Assembly (NCBI GenBank): GCA_905182375.1
Contig: CAJJBF010000001.1
Coordinates: forward strand, 1 to 64,000
Reading direction: 5' to 3'
Source: Flammeovirgaceae bacterium UBA4465
Lineage (GTDB): Bacteria; Bacteroidota; Bacteroidia; Cytophagales; Cyclobacteriaceae
Length of the DNA stretch: 64,000 nucleotides
The notes under the pieces are model-generated. The model saw only the letters and a list, made by a program, of their open reading frames with translations, was not told the DNA's origin and searched no databases. Both the position numbers and the translations under genes were made by a program. Below are positions 27,785 through 38,292 of this stretch, piece after piece (position 1 is the first letter of the stretch; every line of letters begins with the position of its first letter).

Positions 27785-29234
27785 ATGCCTTCAGTGATGA
27801 ATCAACTTTTGGTAAAAATTATTACCCTTTTTGGTTTTGTATTGAGTGCCTTTTTGGCTTTTAATGCTCTTCAACTCAGTAGTTGTAGTTCAGATGACAA
27901 TGGAATAGAATATGTTCCCTCTCTTGATATCGGGGACACAGATTCTATGTCAATAGATTCCTTAATTGTAGAGACAGAAGATTCAACGTCCCTATCTGGT
28001 GATAGTTTACTAACTCAGTTCGGACATTCGCTTCCTGTTGTTAAAATAACCATCGACGAAAAATATCTCTGGTCAGAAGATTCTGGATTATTTGTGATTG
28101 GGGATAATGGAGCCGAATATGCAGGCCAAATTTCTAATTATTACCAAGATTAGGGAATTCCCAAGTTATTTGTCGTATTGGGAAAATGGAGAGAAAATTT
28201 TTATTGATACGGTCGGATTTCGAATTAAAGGAAGAGGAAGTAGAGCTAAACCTAACAAATCTATAGGCCTTTATTGGCGTGATAAATATGGAAAAGGCAA
28301 ACTGAAAGAACAGATTTTTGATAATTATCCATTAGAAGAATTCGATAGATTGAGACTCAGAACTGGTGGTAGCGACGGTGAACTCACGTTAATTAAAGAT
28401 GCTTTTATTACCCGAATCATGGAGGGTAAGACCTTATTTGAAACCGCCTCTTCAAAAATTTGTGTCCTATATATCAATGAACAGTACTGGGGACTTTATA
28501 TTATTCGGGAAATGTTAAATACCCATCATTTCAGAAACAAATATGAATTAGATAGAGATTTTATTGACATTTTGCAGGGGTTCCCCGATTATCCAGGTGT
28601 AGATGATGGCACTGCTGATCAATTTATGAATGAAGTCCTGCCTTTATTCCTTTATGAAGATCTGTCACTCGACCAAAATTATGTAAAGGTAAATGAGTTG
28701 ATGGATCTAGATAACATGATTGATTACTTCATTGCTCAAACCTATATCGCTAATGTTGACTGGCCCGATAGTAATATGAAATGGTGGCGCTCCCAAAATA
28801 ATACAGAATTTAATAAATGGAAATGGATCTTTTTTGATGTCGATTTTGGTTTTGTTTTGGATCGTAAAGAAATTTTATGGCTTGGAGATTATTACCAAGT
28901 AGGGGTAGAAAATGTCCCCTTTCCCCAAATTGCACCCGGCTATCTACTCTTCGATGCACTTATGAAAAATAAAACTTTTGAAATAAAGTTTTTAGAAAGA
29001 TATCTATATTTCATTGAAGACGTTTTTGATCCAACAAGGGTCGAAGATATCCTTCAAGAAATGATTGATGAAATAGGAACCGAATGGATAAAGCATGAAG
29101 AAACTTGGCCCTATTATAAATATTATGATATATGGATCTTAATCTTAAATGATATGTTAGTATTTAATGAGGAAAGAAACCAATGGATCAAACCTCATAT
29201 TGAAGAACTCCTAGAGACTGCGCGAGAAGAATAG
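27785..29234 (+). pseudogene. CotH-family lipoprotein, single frameshift
   Basis: Reading through one extra A at 28152 gives a 482-residue exported protein: a signal with lipobox-like LQLSSC near residue 35, an acidic Ser/Thr-rich linker, then a CotH domain. At the join the corrected sequence reads YYQDWEFPSYL, matching the usual family segment. Downstream, IKGRGSRAKPNKSIGLYW, RTGGSD, KDAFITRIM and WKWIFFDVDFGF are the family's landmarks; CotH proteins are atypical kinases acting on surface proteins. As written, the frame stops at 28153. This is a single non-homopolymer insertion, so either error or a new pseudogene. Confidence 0.78.
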
Positions 29235-29302
29235 AACCACTTTAACCATCGCTTTGTCATTCTTACATTTAAAAAATAAGAATGGTTAGTACAGATAAAT
29301 TC

Positions 29303-29330
29303 TTTTAGGTCGAGGTTTTATCTATCTTCG
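29303..29330 (+). promoter_or_regulatory. Possible prfB promoter
   Basis: TATCTTCG at 29323-29330 resembles the Bacteroidota -7 box (TAnnTTTG). A T-rich TTTTA about 16-17 bases upstream is a weak match to the -33 TTTG. The prfB ATG is 41 bases downstream. Confidence 0.3.
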
Positions 29331-29370
29331 CAGCTTAATAAATTTTTCACTAAAAAAAGTTTTTGATCCG

Positions 29371-30457
29371 ATGACAACTGATCAATTAAAAGACTTGAAG
29401 GCACGCATATTGGCCTTGAGGAGGTTTCTTTGACTACGATGCTAAGAAAAAAGAGCTCAAAGAATTAGAATTAGTTTCTGCACAACCTGAATTTTGGATA
29501 GATCCCAAGGAAGCAGAAAAAACCATGAAAATCATTCAAGGGAAAAAGGCCTGGACTTCAAGTTATGAAAAACTAGAAGAAAGCCTTGGGGATACTGAAA
29601 CCCTATTTGAATTCATGGAGATGGGTGAAGCTACAATACCAGAAGTAGAGCAAGCCTTTCAGCATGCGTTAAAACAAACCGAAGCGCTTGAATTGAAAAA
29701 AATGCTCTCTTCAGAGGAAGATCAGCTTTCGGCCATGTTACAAATCAATCCTGGTGCGGGTGGGACCGAAAGCAATGATTGGGCGGGGATCTTAATGCGC
29801 ATGTACATCATGTGGGGCGAATCCAATGGATACAAAGTGAGAGAAGTTGATTTTCAAGCGGGTGATGTAGCGGGTGTCAAATCTGTAACTCTTGAATTTG
29901 AAGGTCCCTTGGCTTATGGGTTTCTGAAATCCGAAAACGGCGTTCATCGATTGGTTCGAATTTCTCCATTTGACAGTGGTGGTAGAAGGCATACCTCATT
30001 TGCCTCGGTTTATGTATATCCCGTGGTGGATGATAGCATTCAAATAGAAATCAATCCCAATGATGTGGCAATGCATACCTCAAGATCAGGAGGAGCCGGA
30101 GGACAAAACGTTAATAAAGTAGAGACTAAGGTTCAACTAACGCATAAGCCTTCTGGAATTGTAGTAGTCTGTCAGGTCGATCGGTCGCAGCTAGCCAATA
30201 AAGAGCGTGCTATGACCATGCTTAAATCCCAACTCTACCAGATTGAAGTAGAGAAGAAAAATGCCGAACGTGATAAGGTGGAAGCAGGAAAAATGAAAAT
30301 AGATTTTGGCTCTCAAATAAGAAATTATGTCTTGCATCCTTATAAATTGATTAAAGATGCACGAACGGGACATGAACGAACAGACGTGCAAAACGTTTTG
30401 GATGGTGATCTTAATGATTACATCAAGGCCTTTCTTTTAAGAGATAATAATGATTAA
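29371..30457 (+). CDS. prfB: Peptide chain release factor 2, programmed +1 frameshift
   Basis: RF2 ends translation at UGA and UAA. The ATG at 29371 opens 20 codons and then meets TGA at 29431 within CTTTGAC; moving one base forward joins the rest, for a 361-residue protein. The specificity tripeptide SPF is in RISPFDSGG, and the hydrolysis motif GGQ is in [13 protein letters not shown]. This is the classic RF2 self-regulation, not a defect. The stop overlaps the start of the MFS gene by eight bases. Confidence 0.95.
29419..29433 (+). promoter_or_regulatory. prfB: RF2 recoding site (internal Shine-Dalgarno plus slippery stop)
   Basis: AGGAGG at 29419-29424, a three-base spacer TTT, then CTT TGA C reproduces the spacing known from E. 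coli prfB. When RF2 is scarce, the ribosome slips +1 on CTTT past the TGA and makes full-length RF2. Confidence 0.92.
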
Positions 30458-31634
30458 TGATCATGTCGATACACCATCGATAACGCCAAAAGCAAAAATT
30501 TATACCCTGAGTTTCTGGCTGTTATGTGCCAGCTCTTTTTTGTTCTTTGGTTCCTTCTCCATGATTTTACCTGAGTTACCGGATTATCTGGCTAGCTTAA
30601 AAGGTCAAGAGTATTTGGGCTTGATCGTATCATTATTTACCCTCAGTGCCGCAGTATCTCGCCCATTCAGTGGCAAATTGACCGATAAATGGGGGAGAAT
30701 CCCCGTCATGTTCATTGGGGCTTGCATCAGTGGTCTGGCTGCATTGGTTTATCCTTTAACAACCACTGTTTTTGGATTTCTGAGCATCAGATTATTACAT
30801 GGTTTTAGTGCAGGCTTCAAGCCAACCGGCACCTCCGCTTATGTTGCTGATATTATTCCCACAAAGCGGCGCGCAGAGGCTCTAGGCATCCTTAGTATGT
30901 TTAGTACCATTGGTATGGCATCCGCTCCTATTCTCGGTTCTTGGATTTTTTTAACCTACGATATCAATACGCTTTTTTATTGTAGTTCGGTCTTTTCCAT
31001 TGGTTCGGTACTGATTTTATTTGGTATGAAAGAAACGCTCAAAAACAAAGAGCCTTTCAAGCTTGCTCTTCTTAAAATAGGGAAAGCAGATTTGTATGAA
31101 CCTTCGGTTATTCCTCCTTCATTGATTATGGTGCTAACGACTTTTTCTTTTGGAACTGTGATTACCTTATCCCCTGATTTTAGTGGCTTTTTGGGTATTC
31201 AGAATAAGGGATTATTTTTCTCATTTTTTACGGGTTCCTCACTTTTGGTTAGATTCCTAGGTGGTAAGTTGTCTGATCATTTTGGACGTATATTAATTTT
31301 AAGATACAGTACGCTGTGTTTGTGTATTAGTATGATTATTATTGGCTTTGCCACAGATGCTACAACTTATTTTGCTGGAGCCTTTCTTTTTGGGATAGGT
31401 TATGGTCTCAATTCCCCTACACTATTTGCTTGGGCCATAGACCTATCACCTGAAAAGAGTATAGGCAGAGGCATTTCAACTTTGTTTATTTTTTTAGAAG
31501 TCGGTATTGGTATGGGCTCGCTTATATCCGGCAGTTTCTATCAAGGTTTTAATGCACGTTTTCCTTGGCTATTTATGATTTCGGCATTTTTTTCATTTAT
31601 TGCCTTTATCATTGTGTTAACTAAAAAAAGGTGA
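30450..31634 (+). CDS. Major facilitator superfamily exporter
   Basis: This 394-residue transporter has twelve hydrophobic spans. The MFS motif A is [13 protein letters not shown] near residue 75, with a second copy, [13 protein letters not shown], in the C-terminal half. The N-terminal half resembles drug and sugar exporters ([20 protein letters not shown] near residue 118). The substrate is unknown. Its ATG overlaps the prfB stop, and the YhhN gene overlaps its own stop by four bases, so three genes form one transcript. Confidence 0.88.
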   Translation: MINDHVDTPSITPKAKIYTLSFWLLCASSFLFFGSFSMILPELPDYLASLKGQEYLGLIVSLFTLSAAVSRPFSGKLTDKWGRIPVMFIGACISGLAALVYPLTTTVFGFLSIRLLHGFSAGFKPTGTSAYVADIIPTKRRAEALGILSMFSTIGMASAPILGSWIFLTYDINTLFYCSSVFSIGSVLILFGMKETLKNKEPFKLALLKIGKADLYEPSVIPPSLIMVLTTFSFGTVITLSPDFSGFLGIQNKGLFFSFFTGSSLLVRFLGGKLSDHFGRILILRYSTLCLCISMIIIGFATDATTYFAGAFLFGIGYGLNSPTLFAWAIDLSPEKSIGRGISTLFIFLEVGIGMGSLISGSFYQGFNARFPWLFMISAFFSFIAFIIVLTKKR

Positions 31635-32281
31635 CTCCTAAACTATTAAAATGGCTTTATGGCTTGGTGGGTATGGTTCATTTATTGGGCATTGTATTCA
31701 ATAATCAAGAAATATTAAATGCTACGAAGCCTTTTTTAATGCCTATCCTGCTCTACTATGTTTATCAATCTCAGATTGAACAGGTGACCCTAAATACCAT
31801 CCTGCTCTGGATTTCATTGGTGTTTGCTTGGTTAGGTGATTTGGCCCTTATGCAAGGAGATACTTATTTTTTATTGGGCGTCGGCATGTTTTTCATGGCT
31901 CAGCTATGTTATATTTTCTTATTTCTAAAGTCGGTCGAAGAACCTATTAAATTAAAGTTCCTTCCTTTACTCCCTTATCTACTAGCTGGCATTTTCTTGT
32001 TTTACATCCTTCTTCCAAAAACAGATGAGCTTCTGATCCCTGTTTTTATCTATGGCCTTAGTCTCATAGGTATGGCAGGTATCGCGAGAATCAGACAGGG
32101 AAGAACGAATATCAAAAGTTACCGCTACGTCTTGATAGGAACCTTACTCTTCCTTATCTCTGATTCCTTATTGGCCCTTAATAAATTTGTTTGGGATATC
32201 CCTTACGCTGGAATAGGGATTATGACGACTTATATGGGTGCACAGATTTTGATCACAGAAGGCGTACTTCAGGACAATTAA
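31631..32281 (+). CDS. YhhN-family membrane protein (lysoplasmalogenase type)
   Basis: This 216-residue integral-membrane protein with about eight spans belongs to the YhhN/TMEM86 family, some members of which hydrolyse the vinyl-ether bond of lysoplasmalogens. Visible pieces are WISLVFAWLGDLALM near residue 60, LGVGMFFMAQLCYIFLFL and the closing GTLLFLISDSLLALNKF, whose aspartates are family-conserved. The GTG start at 31631 overlaps the MFS stop by four bases. The enzymatic activity is inferred only from the family. Confidence 0.8.
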   Translation: MTPKLLKWLYGLVGMVHLLGIVFNNQEILNATKPFLMPILLYYVYQSQIEQVTLNTILLWISLVFAWLGDLALMQGDTYFLLGVGMFFMAQLCYIFLFLKSVEEPIKLKFLPLLPYLLAGIFLFYILLPKTDELLIPVFIYGLSLIGMAGIARIRQGRTNIKSYRYVLIGTLLFLISDSLLALNKFVWDIPYAGIGIMTTYMGAQILITEGVLQDN

Positions 32282-32314
32282 TGACCCGAAATGATCACTT
32301 AAATTCGATATTAC

Positions 32315-33440
32315 TTATTCAAAAAACTCTTTCATTTTTTCATAAAATCCCTTATCATTCTTTGACGGTGCGGGTATGAAATTTTTTGATTCTTTGAAGT
32401 TTTCTAAAATACTACGCTCTTCTTTTGAAAGTGTTTTTGGTGTCCAAACATTGAGATGTATCAATTGATCTCCTCTACGGTAACCCTCAATATCTTTAAT
32501 TCCTTTTCCTTTTAATCTTAAAATTTTGCCACTTTGAGTTCCTGAATCAATTTTAATTTTCACCTTTCCATCTATGGTGGGTACTTCAACAGAGGCGCCC
32601 AAAGCCGCATCTAAGAATGATAAATAGAGATCATATATGACATTATTTCCATCTCTCTTCAGCTGATCATCCTCAATTTCTTCAATGACAATCAATAAAT
32701 CGCCGGCAACACCTCCTGCTACTTCATTTCCTTTACCCGACATCGATAATTGGATGCCATCACTGACTCCAGCAGGTATTTTTATGGCAATGACTTCTTC
32801 TGTGCGGTTCATCCCTGAATTATCAGCTCCTGATCCTTTACTATCTACGAGTTCACCGGCACCTCCACATGACGGACAGGTAGCGCTTGACATCATTTGA
32901 CCCAGCATCGTATTCATTACTTTACGTACTTGGCCCGTACCTTGGCAAGAAGGGCAAGACTTAAAAGTGGTCGATGGATCTACCATGAGCCTATTGACCT
33001 TGATCTTTTTCTCTACTCCCTCAGCGATTTCTTGAAGGGTCAATTTAATCTTAATTCTTAAGTTGGTGCCTTTTCGCCTACGTCCACCTCTTGAGCCACC
33101 CCCACCAAAAATACTCTCGAAAGGGCTACCTCCACCCCCACCGCCAAAAACATCGCCGAACTGTGAAAAAATATCCTCCATATTCATAGAACCTCCAGAG
33201 AATCCTCCGGCACCTCGGTTACCTTGATGACCATATTGGTCATAACGCCTTCTTTTTTCATCATTGCCTAGGATCTTCGTAAGCCTCTGCCGCTTCTTTG
33301 AACTTATCTTCAGAGGCCTTGTCGTCAGGATTTTTGTCGGGATGATATTTTATAGCAATTTTTCGATAAGACTTTTTAATCTCATCTGCAGTGGCACTTC
33401 GGCTCACTTCTAGTATTTCGTAATAATCTCGTTTGCTCAT
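32315..33440 (-). pseudogene. dnaJ: DnaJ co-chaperone, single frameshift
   Basis: With one base removed near 33275 this reads as a 374-residue DnaJ. It has a J domain with [10 protein letters not shown] (the DnaK-contacting HPD), a Gly/Phe-rich stretch, and a zinc region with only two CxxCxGxG repeats (CPSCQGTG and CPSCGGAG) instead of four. The substrate-binding and dimer domains follow (IKIPAGVSDGIQLSMSGKGNE, then IHLNVWTPKTLS). As written, the J domain ends in EDPRQ followed by a stop. DnaJ is rarely lost, so sequence error is the better explanation. grpE begins just upstream with a one-base gap. Confidence 0.85.
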
Positions 33441-33441
33441 C

Positions 33442-34014
33442 TTAATCTTTGGATCCAGTTACAACTTTGGCAAAACGGATCACTTTCTCACCAAGAAAGT
33501 AACCAGGCTCGACAATGTCAATAATTTTACCTGCTAAACTTTTATCAGGTGCGGGTATTTGGGTGATCGCCTCATGAAAATCCTCGTCAAAATCATCTCC
33601 TGAAGCCGTTTCCATTTTTTTCAACCCCTTGCCTTCAAGCGTATTTTTAAATTTATTGAAAATCAATTCAACGCCTTCAACAGCGCCTTCCGTTCCCGCT
33701 TTCAATGCTCGATCAAAATCATCCGCAATAGGAATTAAAGCCTTCATTAATCCACTATTGGCGGTACTGATCAATTCAAGACGTTCTTTAGAAGTTCTTC
33801 TCCTGTAGTTTTCAAACTCAGAATATAATCTTAAATATTTGTCCTTGTATTCCGCTACCTCTGCAGCTAAATCGATCTCTTCTGAAGCAGCAACTGAATC
33901 CTCTTCTGAATCCTCCAAATCAATAGTAGACTCCACTGCTTTGTTTATTTCTTTAGCTAGTTTTTCAATATCTTTTTTCGCTTTTTTATCTGCGCTCTTT
34001 TTCTTCTTTGTCAT
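33442..34014 (-). CDS. grpE: GrpE nucleotide exchange factor
   Basis: This 190-residue GrpE releases ADP from DnaK. A Lys/Asp/Glu-rich N-terminus leads into the long coiled helix with [24 protein letters not shown] near residue 70 and ends with the beta-domain [16 protein letters not shown]. It lies one base from dnaJ, so the pair forms the usual DnaK co-chaperone operon; dnaK is not in the window. Confidence 0.93.
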   Translation of the reverse strand: MTKKKKSADKKAKKDIEKLAKEINKAVESTIDLEDSEEDSVAASEEIDLAAEVAEYKDKYLRLYSEFENYRRRTSKERLELISTANSGLMKALIPIADDFDRALKAGTEGAVEGVELIFNKFKNTLEGKGLKKMETASGDDFDEDFHEAITQIPAPDKSLAGKIIDIVEPGYFLGEKVIRFAKVVTGSKD

Positions 34015-34096
34015 AGATCTCTTAATGAAAGTACTTAGACCACACGTAAGACAATTTTATTGCCAAAATACAATATGATGACAATATGACAGATGT

Positions 34097-35080
34097 CTAA
34101 TTTAGATACCGCCAAATGGCATCTTTTAACGCCATAAAACCTTGAGCGGTCCAACTCGAAATATATAAATGTGACACCGTTGTCAGGGTTGCCGAAATTT
34201 CAATTTTTAATTCATCATCAAGCAAATCTGACTTTGAAATTGCTAAAACCCTTTCTTTATCTAAAAGTTCTGGATTATGTTTTTCCAACTCTTTGAGCAG
34301 TATTGAATACTCTTTCACAATATCATCTGCATCTGCAGACACCAAAAAAAGCAAAATGCTATTGCGCTCAATATGCCGCAAAAACCGAGTCCCCAATCCT
34401 TTGCCCTCTGCAGCTCCTTCAATGATTCCTGGGATATCGGCCATCACAAAAGACCGATCCTCACGATAAGCCACTACGCCTAAATTGGGAGTCAATGTCG
34501 TAAAAGGATAATCTGCTATTTCTGGCTTGGCCGCAGACATAGCTGCGAGCAAAGTAGATTTACCTGCATTTGGAAACCCGACCAAACCCACGTCGGCCAA
34601 CAGCTTTAATTCAAGAATTACGGCCATTTCAATGGCCTCTTCTCCCGGCTGCGCATACGCTGGTGCCTGGTTGGTCGCGGTTTTATAATGTGAGTTTCCT
34701 TGTCCCCCTCTTCCTCCATTAAGCAAAATTTTTGTTTCGCCATCAGCCAAAATCTCTAATAATTTTTCTCCCGTCTCAGCATCCCGTGCGATCGTACCAA
34801 CGGGCACCTCCAAAATAATATCGCTTCCGTTCGCCCCAAAGCTATTTTGGGCACCTCCATTTCCACCACCGTCTGCCCTTATGTGTTTCCTGTATTTTAA
34901 ATGCAAGAGCGTCCACTGTTGGCTGTTGCCCTTTAAAATAATATGGCCCCCGCATCCGCCATCTCCACCGTCAGGACCACCCAACGGCACATGCTTTTCA
35001 CGTCTAAAATGGACCGAACCTGCACCCCCAGCACCTGATTTACCAAAAAATTTTACATAGTCTATGAAGTTTGAAGCCAA
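34097..35080 (-). CDS. obg: Obg-family GTPase
   Basis: This 327-residue ribosome-associated GTPase has the glycine-rich Obg fold first ([12 protein letters not shown] near residue 35), then the G domain: G1 [11 protein letters not shown] near residue 165, G3 [16 protein letters not shown], and G4 SKSD near residue 285. It acts in assembly of the large ribosomal subunit. The C-terminal OCT domain is lacking, which is common in this phylum. It follows adk with six bases between them. Confidence 0.93.
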   Translation of the reverse strand: MASNFIDYVKFFGKSGAGGAGSVHFRREKHVPLGGPDGGDGGCGGHIILKGNSQQWTLLHLKYRKHIRADGGGNGGAQNSFGANGSDIILEVPVGTIARDAETGEKLLEILADGETKILLNGGRGGQGNSHYKTATNQAPAYAQPGEEAIEMAVILELKLLADVGLVGFPNAGKSTLLAAMSAAKPEIADYPFTTLTPNLGVVAYREDRSFVMADIPGIIEGAAEGKGLGTRFLRHIERNSILLFLVSADADDIVKEYSILLKELEKHNPELLDKERVLAISKSDLLDDELKIEISATLTTVSHLYISSWTAQGFMALKDAIWRYLN

Positions 35081-35086
35081 GATTTT

Positions 35087-35662
35087 TTATTTAAATGCAT
35101 CCAATTTATGCGTAATCAATTGAAATATAGACGTAATTGAGCCTATTCCTTTAATACTTACATATTTATCTTGATGCTTGTAGTAATCAGCTACTGGCTT
35201 GGTTTCTTCGTTGTATACTTTGATCCTATTTTCAATTTTTACATCATCTTGGTCATCTTTTCGCCCTGACGTCTTACCTCTTTCTCTTAAACGGATGCGC
35301 AGTTCTGAAGCTTCCACCTCAAGGGATAGCATCCCCGTGATTGATAAATCATGTTTTAACAACATTTTATCCAATGCCAGAGCCTGATGGACCGTTCTTG
35401 GAAATCCATCAAAAATAAAGCCCTTGGCCGTAGATTCTGTAGCTATTCGATCTTCAACCATTTTAATAACCACAGCATCTGGAACTAAATTACCTTGGTC
35501 CATATAGCCTTGAGCCAATTTTCCCAAGTCTGTCCCTTCTCCCAGATGTTTTCTAAAGAGATCTCCCGTGGATAAATGTAAAAGTCCGTATTGCTTTACA
35601 ATCAACTCACTTTGGGTTCCTTTACCTGCTCCAGGCGGTCCGAAAAGTACAATATTTAACAT
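35087..35662 (-). CDS. adk: Adenylate kinase
   Basis: This is a 191-residue kinase for ATP + AMP to 2 ADP. It has the P-loop GPPGAGKGTQ near residue 8, AMP-site HLSTGDLFRKHL, then IFDGFPRTVHQ near residue 83 and the lid arginines in RLRERGKTSGRKDDQDD. The lid is the short form without a zinc site, usual for short adenylate kinases. obg is downstream in the same transcript. Confidence 0.95.
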   Translation of the reverse strand: MLNIVLFGPPGAGKGTQSELIVKQYGLLHLSTGDLFRKHLGEGTDLGKLAQGYMDQGNLVPDAVVIKMVEDRIATESTAKGFIFDGFPRTVHQALALDKMLLKHDLSITGMLSLEVEASELRIRLRERGKTSGRKDDQDDVKIENRIKVYNEETKPVADYYKHQDKYVSIKGIGSITSIFQLITHKLDAFK

Positions 35663-35699
35663 TTTAACTATAGTTTAATTAAATTATTAGTTGGTCAAC

Positions 35700-36609
35700 T
35701 TAAAGATTTTTCATGAGGTAGCTATACATCCCAATCATTGCATCAACATCTTTGAGATGCACGCGTTCATCGGGTGAGTGGACATAATCTTCGGGTGCCC
35801 CAATAAAACACCAATCTATAGGAAATGGAGACATTTGAATTTCCCTACCATCACTAGAGCCCCCACCTTCTACTTCAAGCTGATAAGGGATGCCACTTTC
35901 TGCCGCCAATTGTAATAATTTATCAAGAAAGATCTTTCGAGGAATATTGCGGTCTCGTAACGAAATCACAACACCTTTCACCTGGCTGAACTCCCTCTGT
36001 CACCCAAGTAATGTCACTTACCAATGCATTTCTAATTTGAAAGCATGCTTCTAAATATCTAAGAACAAAGGGTACACTCCCACCGCCATGCTCCTCATAG
36101 GTGGTAAAAGCGATGACACCATCTTCCAATTGCTCAGCAACTTTTAAGGCATTATAGACTCCCAAGCGATTGTCTAAATATGGGGTCTGCACATATTCTT
36201 CTGTCAACCTGAAATTTGACTTAAAAACCAAAGAAGTTCCTCTATCAATGCCCCGGGGGAAATCATGGAAAAGTCGTCCCTCTTGAGGAAGTAGCTTACA
36301 ATCAATAGGACCTATACTATCTTCTCCAGTCAATTCAAATCCCAATTCGGCCTCAGGTCCACCAATTGGCACCAGTTGATTGGCATATCTGACGGTAAAT
36401 CCAATCGTATCTACGTGGGCAAAAATAGCCGTTCTAGGTTTACCAAAAACTAACATGACTACATCCTGAAATTCAGAGCCATACACTACCTCGGGCATCA
36501 CCTTCCAACGATGCTTCTGTGTGGAAATATAATCCAACAGAAATTCCTTCATCCGAAATTCTTCTCCGGATGGCGCATGAACATTTATTAAATTTTCAAG
36601 TAATTCCAA
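35700..36609 (-). pseudogene. M42-family metallopeptidase, single frameshift
   Basis: Removing one base at about 35979 gives a continuous 302-residue peptidase related to M42 aminopeptidases. The metal ligands appear as FAHVDTIGFTV near residue 80, YLDNRLGVYNAL near residue 150 (bridging aspartate), the catalytic TTYEEHGGG near residue 178, and SDITWVTEG after that. As written, the frame stops soon after GVQPG. The rejoined segment, [13 protein letters not shown], is clean. This is an isolated insertion, with no other lesion. Confidence 0.8.
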
Positions 36610-36694
36610 TTTTCTTAAGATACTTTTGATGGCAAAGATGAACTAGCCTAATTTAAAAACAAACAAATAGTCAAAACAGTTTGATATTCCAGAA

Positions 36695-37156
36695 ATGATA
36701 GAGATCATACCCTACTTCACCGTTTATGCTTCAAGTGCTATTCGTTTCTTTTTAGGGCCTGCATTGGGTATAGGATCTGGTCTCGGCATAGGGCCCACTA
36801 TCCTATTAACAACTGCTGGGATGATGTCAACCGTTTTTTCCATCACCTACTTTAATCATATCATTCAGATTTTTATCCAACGTTTTTTTAGCCTAAAAAA
36901 GAATAAAAAATTTACGCCAAGAACTAGGAAATTTATTAAAATATGGAAATATTCAGGTGTCAAAGGGGTAGCCTTTATCACCCCTATCGTACTCAGTCCA
37001 GTCATTGGAGCACTACTCCTTAATGCCGTCGGCGCCAAAAAAAAAGAAATCATCAAATGGATGTTATTCAGTGCACTTCTTTGGGCCTCTATAGAAAGTG
37101 CTCTATTTTATTTCTTAGGAAACTCATGGGGTATGCTCACCTCAATCATAGAATAG
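36695..37156 (+). CDS. Small multidrug export-type membrane protein
   Basis: This 153-residue protein has four hydrophobic spans. The pattern GVKGVAFITPIVLSPVIGALLLNAVG in the second half matches the putative small multidrug export family (the Sm_multidrug_ex domain, DedA-related). The cytoplasmic loop between halves is strongly basic (KKNKKFTPRTRKFIK). It is divergent from the M42 peptidase gene. The transport substrate is unknown and the family name is historical. Confidence 0.72.
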   Translation: MIEIIPYFTVYASSAIRFFLGPALGIGSGLGIGPTILLTTAGMMSTVFSITYFNHIIQIFIQRFFSLKKNKKFTPRTRKFIKIWKYSGVKGVAFITPIVLSPVIGALLLNAVGAKKKEIIKWMLFSALLWASIESALFYFLGNSWGMLTSIIE

Positions 37157-37234
37157 CTTAATACATCTTCACAAAATAAAAGATGAAAATGGTATATGAT
37201 TATATATTAAATACCAAAACATCAAGTCAAATTC

Positions 37235-37265
37235 ATTGAGTTAAAATCTTACCCAATTATCTTTG
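37235..37265 (+). promoter_or_regulatory. hemE: Likely hemE promoter (Bacteroidota type)
   Basis: TATCTTTG at 37258-37265 is a perfect TAnnTTTG -7 box, and ATTG at 37235-37238 lies 19 bases upstream, matching the -33 TTTG spacing. The hemE ATG at 37270 is only four bases past the -7 box, so transcription may begin at or within the start codon (leaderless or near leaderless). The start point is inferred. Confidence 0.5.
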
Positions 37266-37269
37266 CAAT

Positions 37270-38292
37270 ATGGAATTAAAGAATGACCTGCTCATCAGGG
37301 CAGCAAAAGGTGAACTGACAGAAAGAACCCCTGTTTGGCTCATGAGACAGGCCGGGAGAATTCTGCCAGAATACAGAAATGTACGAGCTAAATTAAGTGG
37401 ATTTAAAGAATTAGTTGAAACGCCAGAATTGGCAGCCGAGGTCACCTTACAACCTGTAAATTTATTGGGCGTAGATGCCGCTATTATTTTTTCAGATATT
37501 CTAGTCATTCCCGAAGCCATGGGATTAAGTTATGAGATGATCGAAAAAAAAGGCCCACATTTCCACAAAACATTAAAGTCCGAAGCAGATATCAAATCAT
37601 TACATAAGGTTGAGGGTGGAGAACTTAACTATGTTTACGAGGCCATTCGCCTAGTTAAAAAAGAACTCAATGGCCGTGTTCCTCTTATTGGTTTTGCTGG
37701 GGCACCCTGGACCATTTTATGCTATATGATAGAAGGAGGGGGAAGTAAAACATTCTCCAATGCACGGAAATTTCTTATCCAAGAACCCAAATTAGCGCAT
37801 ACCGTCTTGAGTATGATTACCGATAGTACCATTAAATACTTGCACAATCAAGTACTCGCGGGAGCTGATCTCATACAAGTTTTCGATTCTTGGGCAGGTA
37901 TACTTTCACCGGATCAATACAGAGAGTTCTCTATGCCTTATATCGAAAATATTTCAAAGTCCATTCTTGGCGTACCAGTTACCGTATTTGCCAAAGGTGC
38001 CTATTTTGCCTTGAAAGAAATGAGCAATCTCTCGTGTAATACCATCGGCTTAGATTGGAATATGGACGTCAATGAAGCCAGGATATTGCTTAAAGGCAAG
38101 ACATTGCAGGGCAATTTAGACCCCTGTGTATTGTACGGTGATCGAGACTCCATTGAATTCGAAACAAAGAAAATGCTCGAGAAATTTAAAGGTCATCCTC
38201 ATATTGCTAATTTAGGTCATGGCGTTTATCCCGATACTGATCCAGATCACGTTAAAATTTTCATTGAAGCCGTAAAAGCTTTTAAGGCTTAA
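37270..38292 (+). CDS. hemE: Uroporphyrinogen decarboxylase
   Basis: This 340-residue TIM-barrel enzyme removes the four acetate carboxyls of uroporphyrinogen III on the way to heme. It begins with [16 protein letters not shown], whose arginines bind substrate, has [12 protein letters not shown] with the catalytic aspartate near residue 77, and GNLDP near residue 278. The C-termini of hemE and the convergent heptose kinase gene overlap by 11 bases. Confidence 0.95.
   Translation: MELKNDLLIRAAKGELTERTPVWLMRQAGRILPEYRNVRAKLSGFKELVETPELAAEVTLQPVNLLGVDAAIIFSDILVIPEAMGLSYEMIEKKGPHFHKTLKSEADIKSLHKVEGGELNYVYEAIRLVKKELNGRVPLIGFAGAPWTILCYMIEGGGSKTFSNARKFLIQEPKLAHTVLSMITDSTIKYLHNQVLAGADLIQVFDSWAGILSPDQYREFSMPYIENISKSILGVPVTVFAKGAYFALKEMSNLSCNTIGLDWNMDVNEARILLKGKTLQGNLDPCVLYGDRDSIEFETKKMLEKFKGHPHIANLGHGVYPDTDPDHVKIFIEAVKAFKA

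Noticed and set aside
29371-29432. prfB as a pseudogene because of the TGA at codon 21
   Set aside because: AGGAGG with CTTTGAC is the well-known programmed frameshift of release factor 2.
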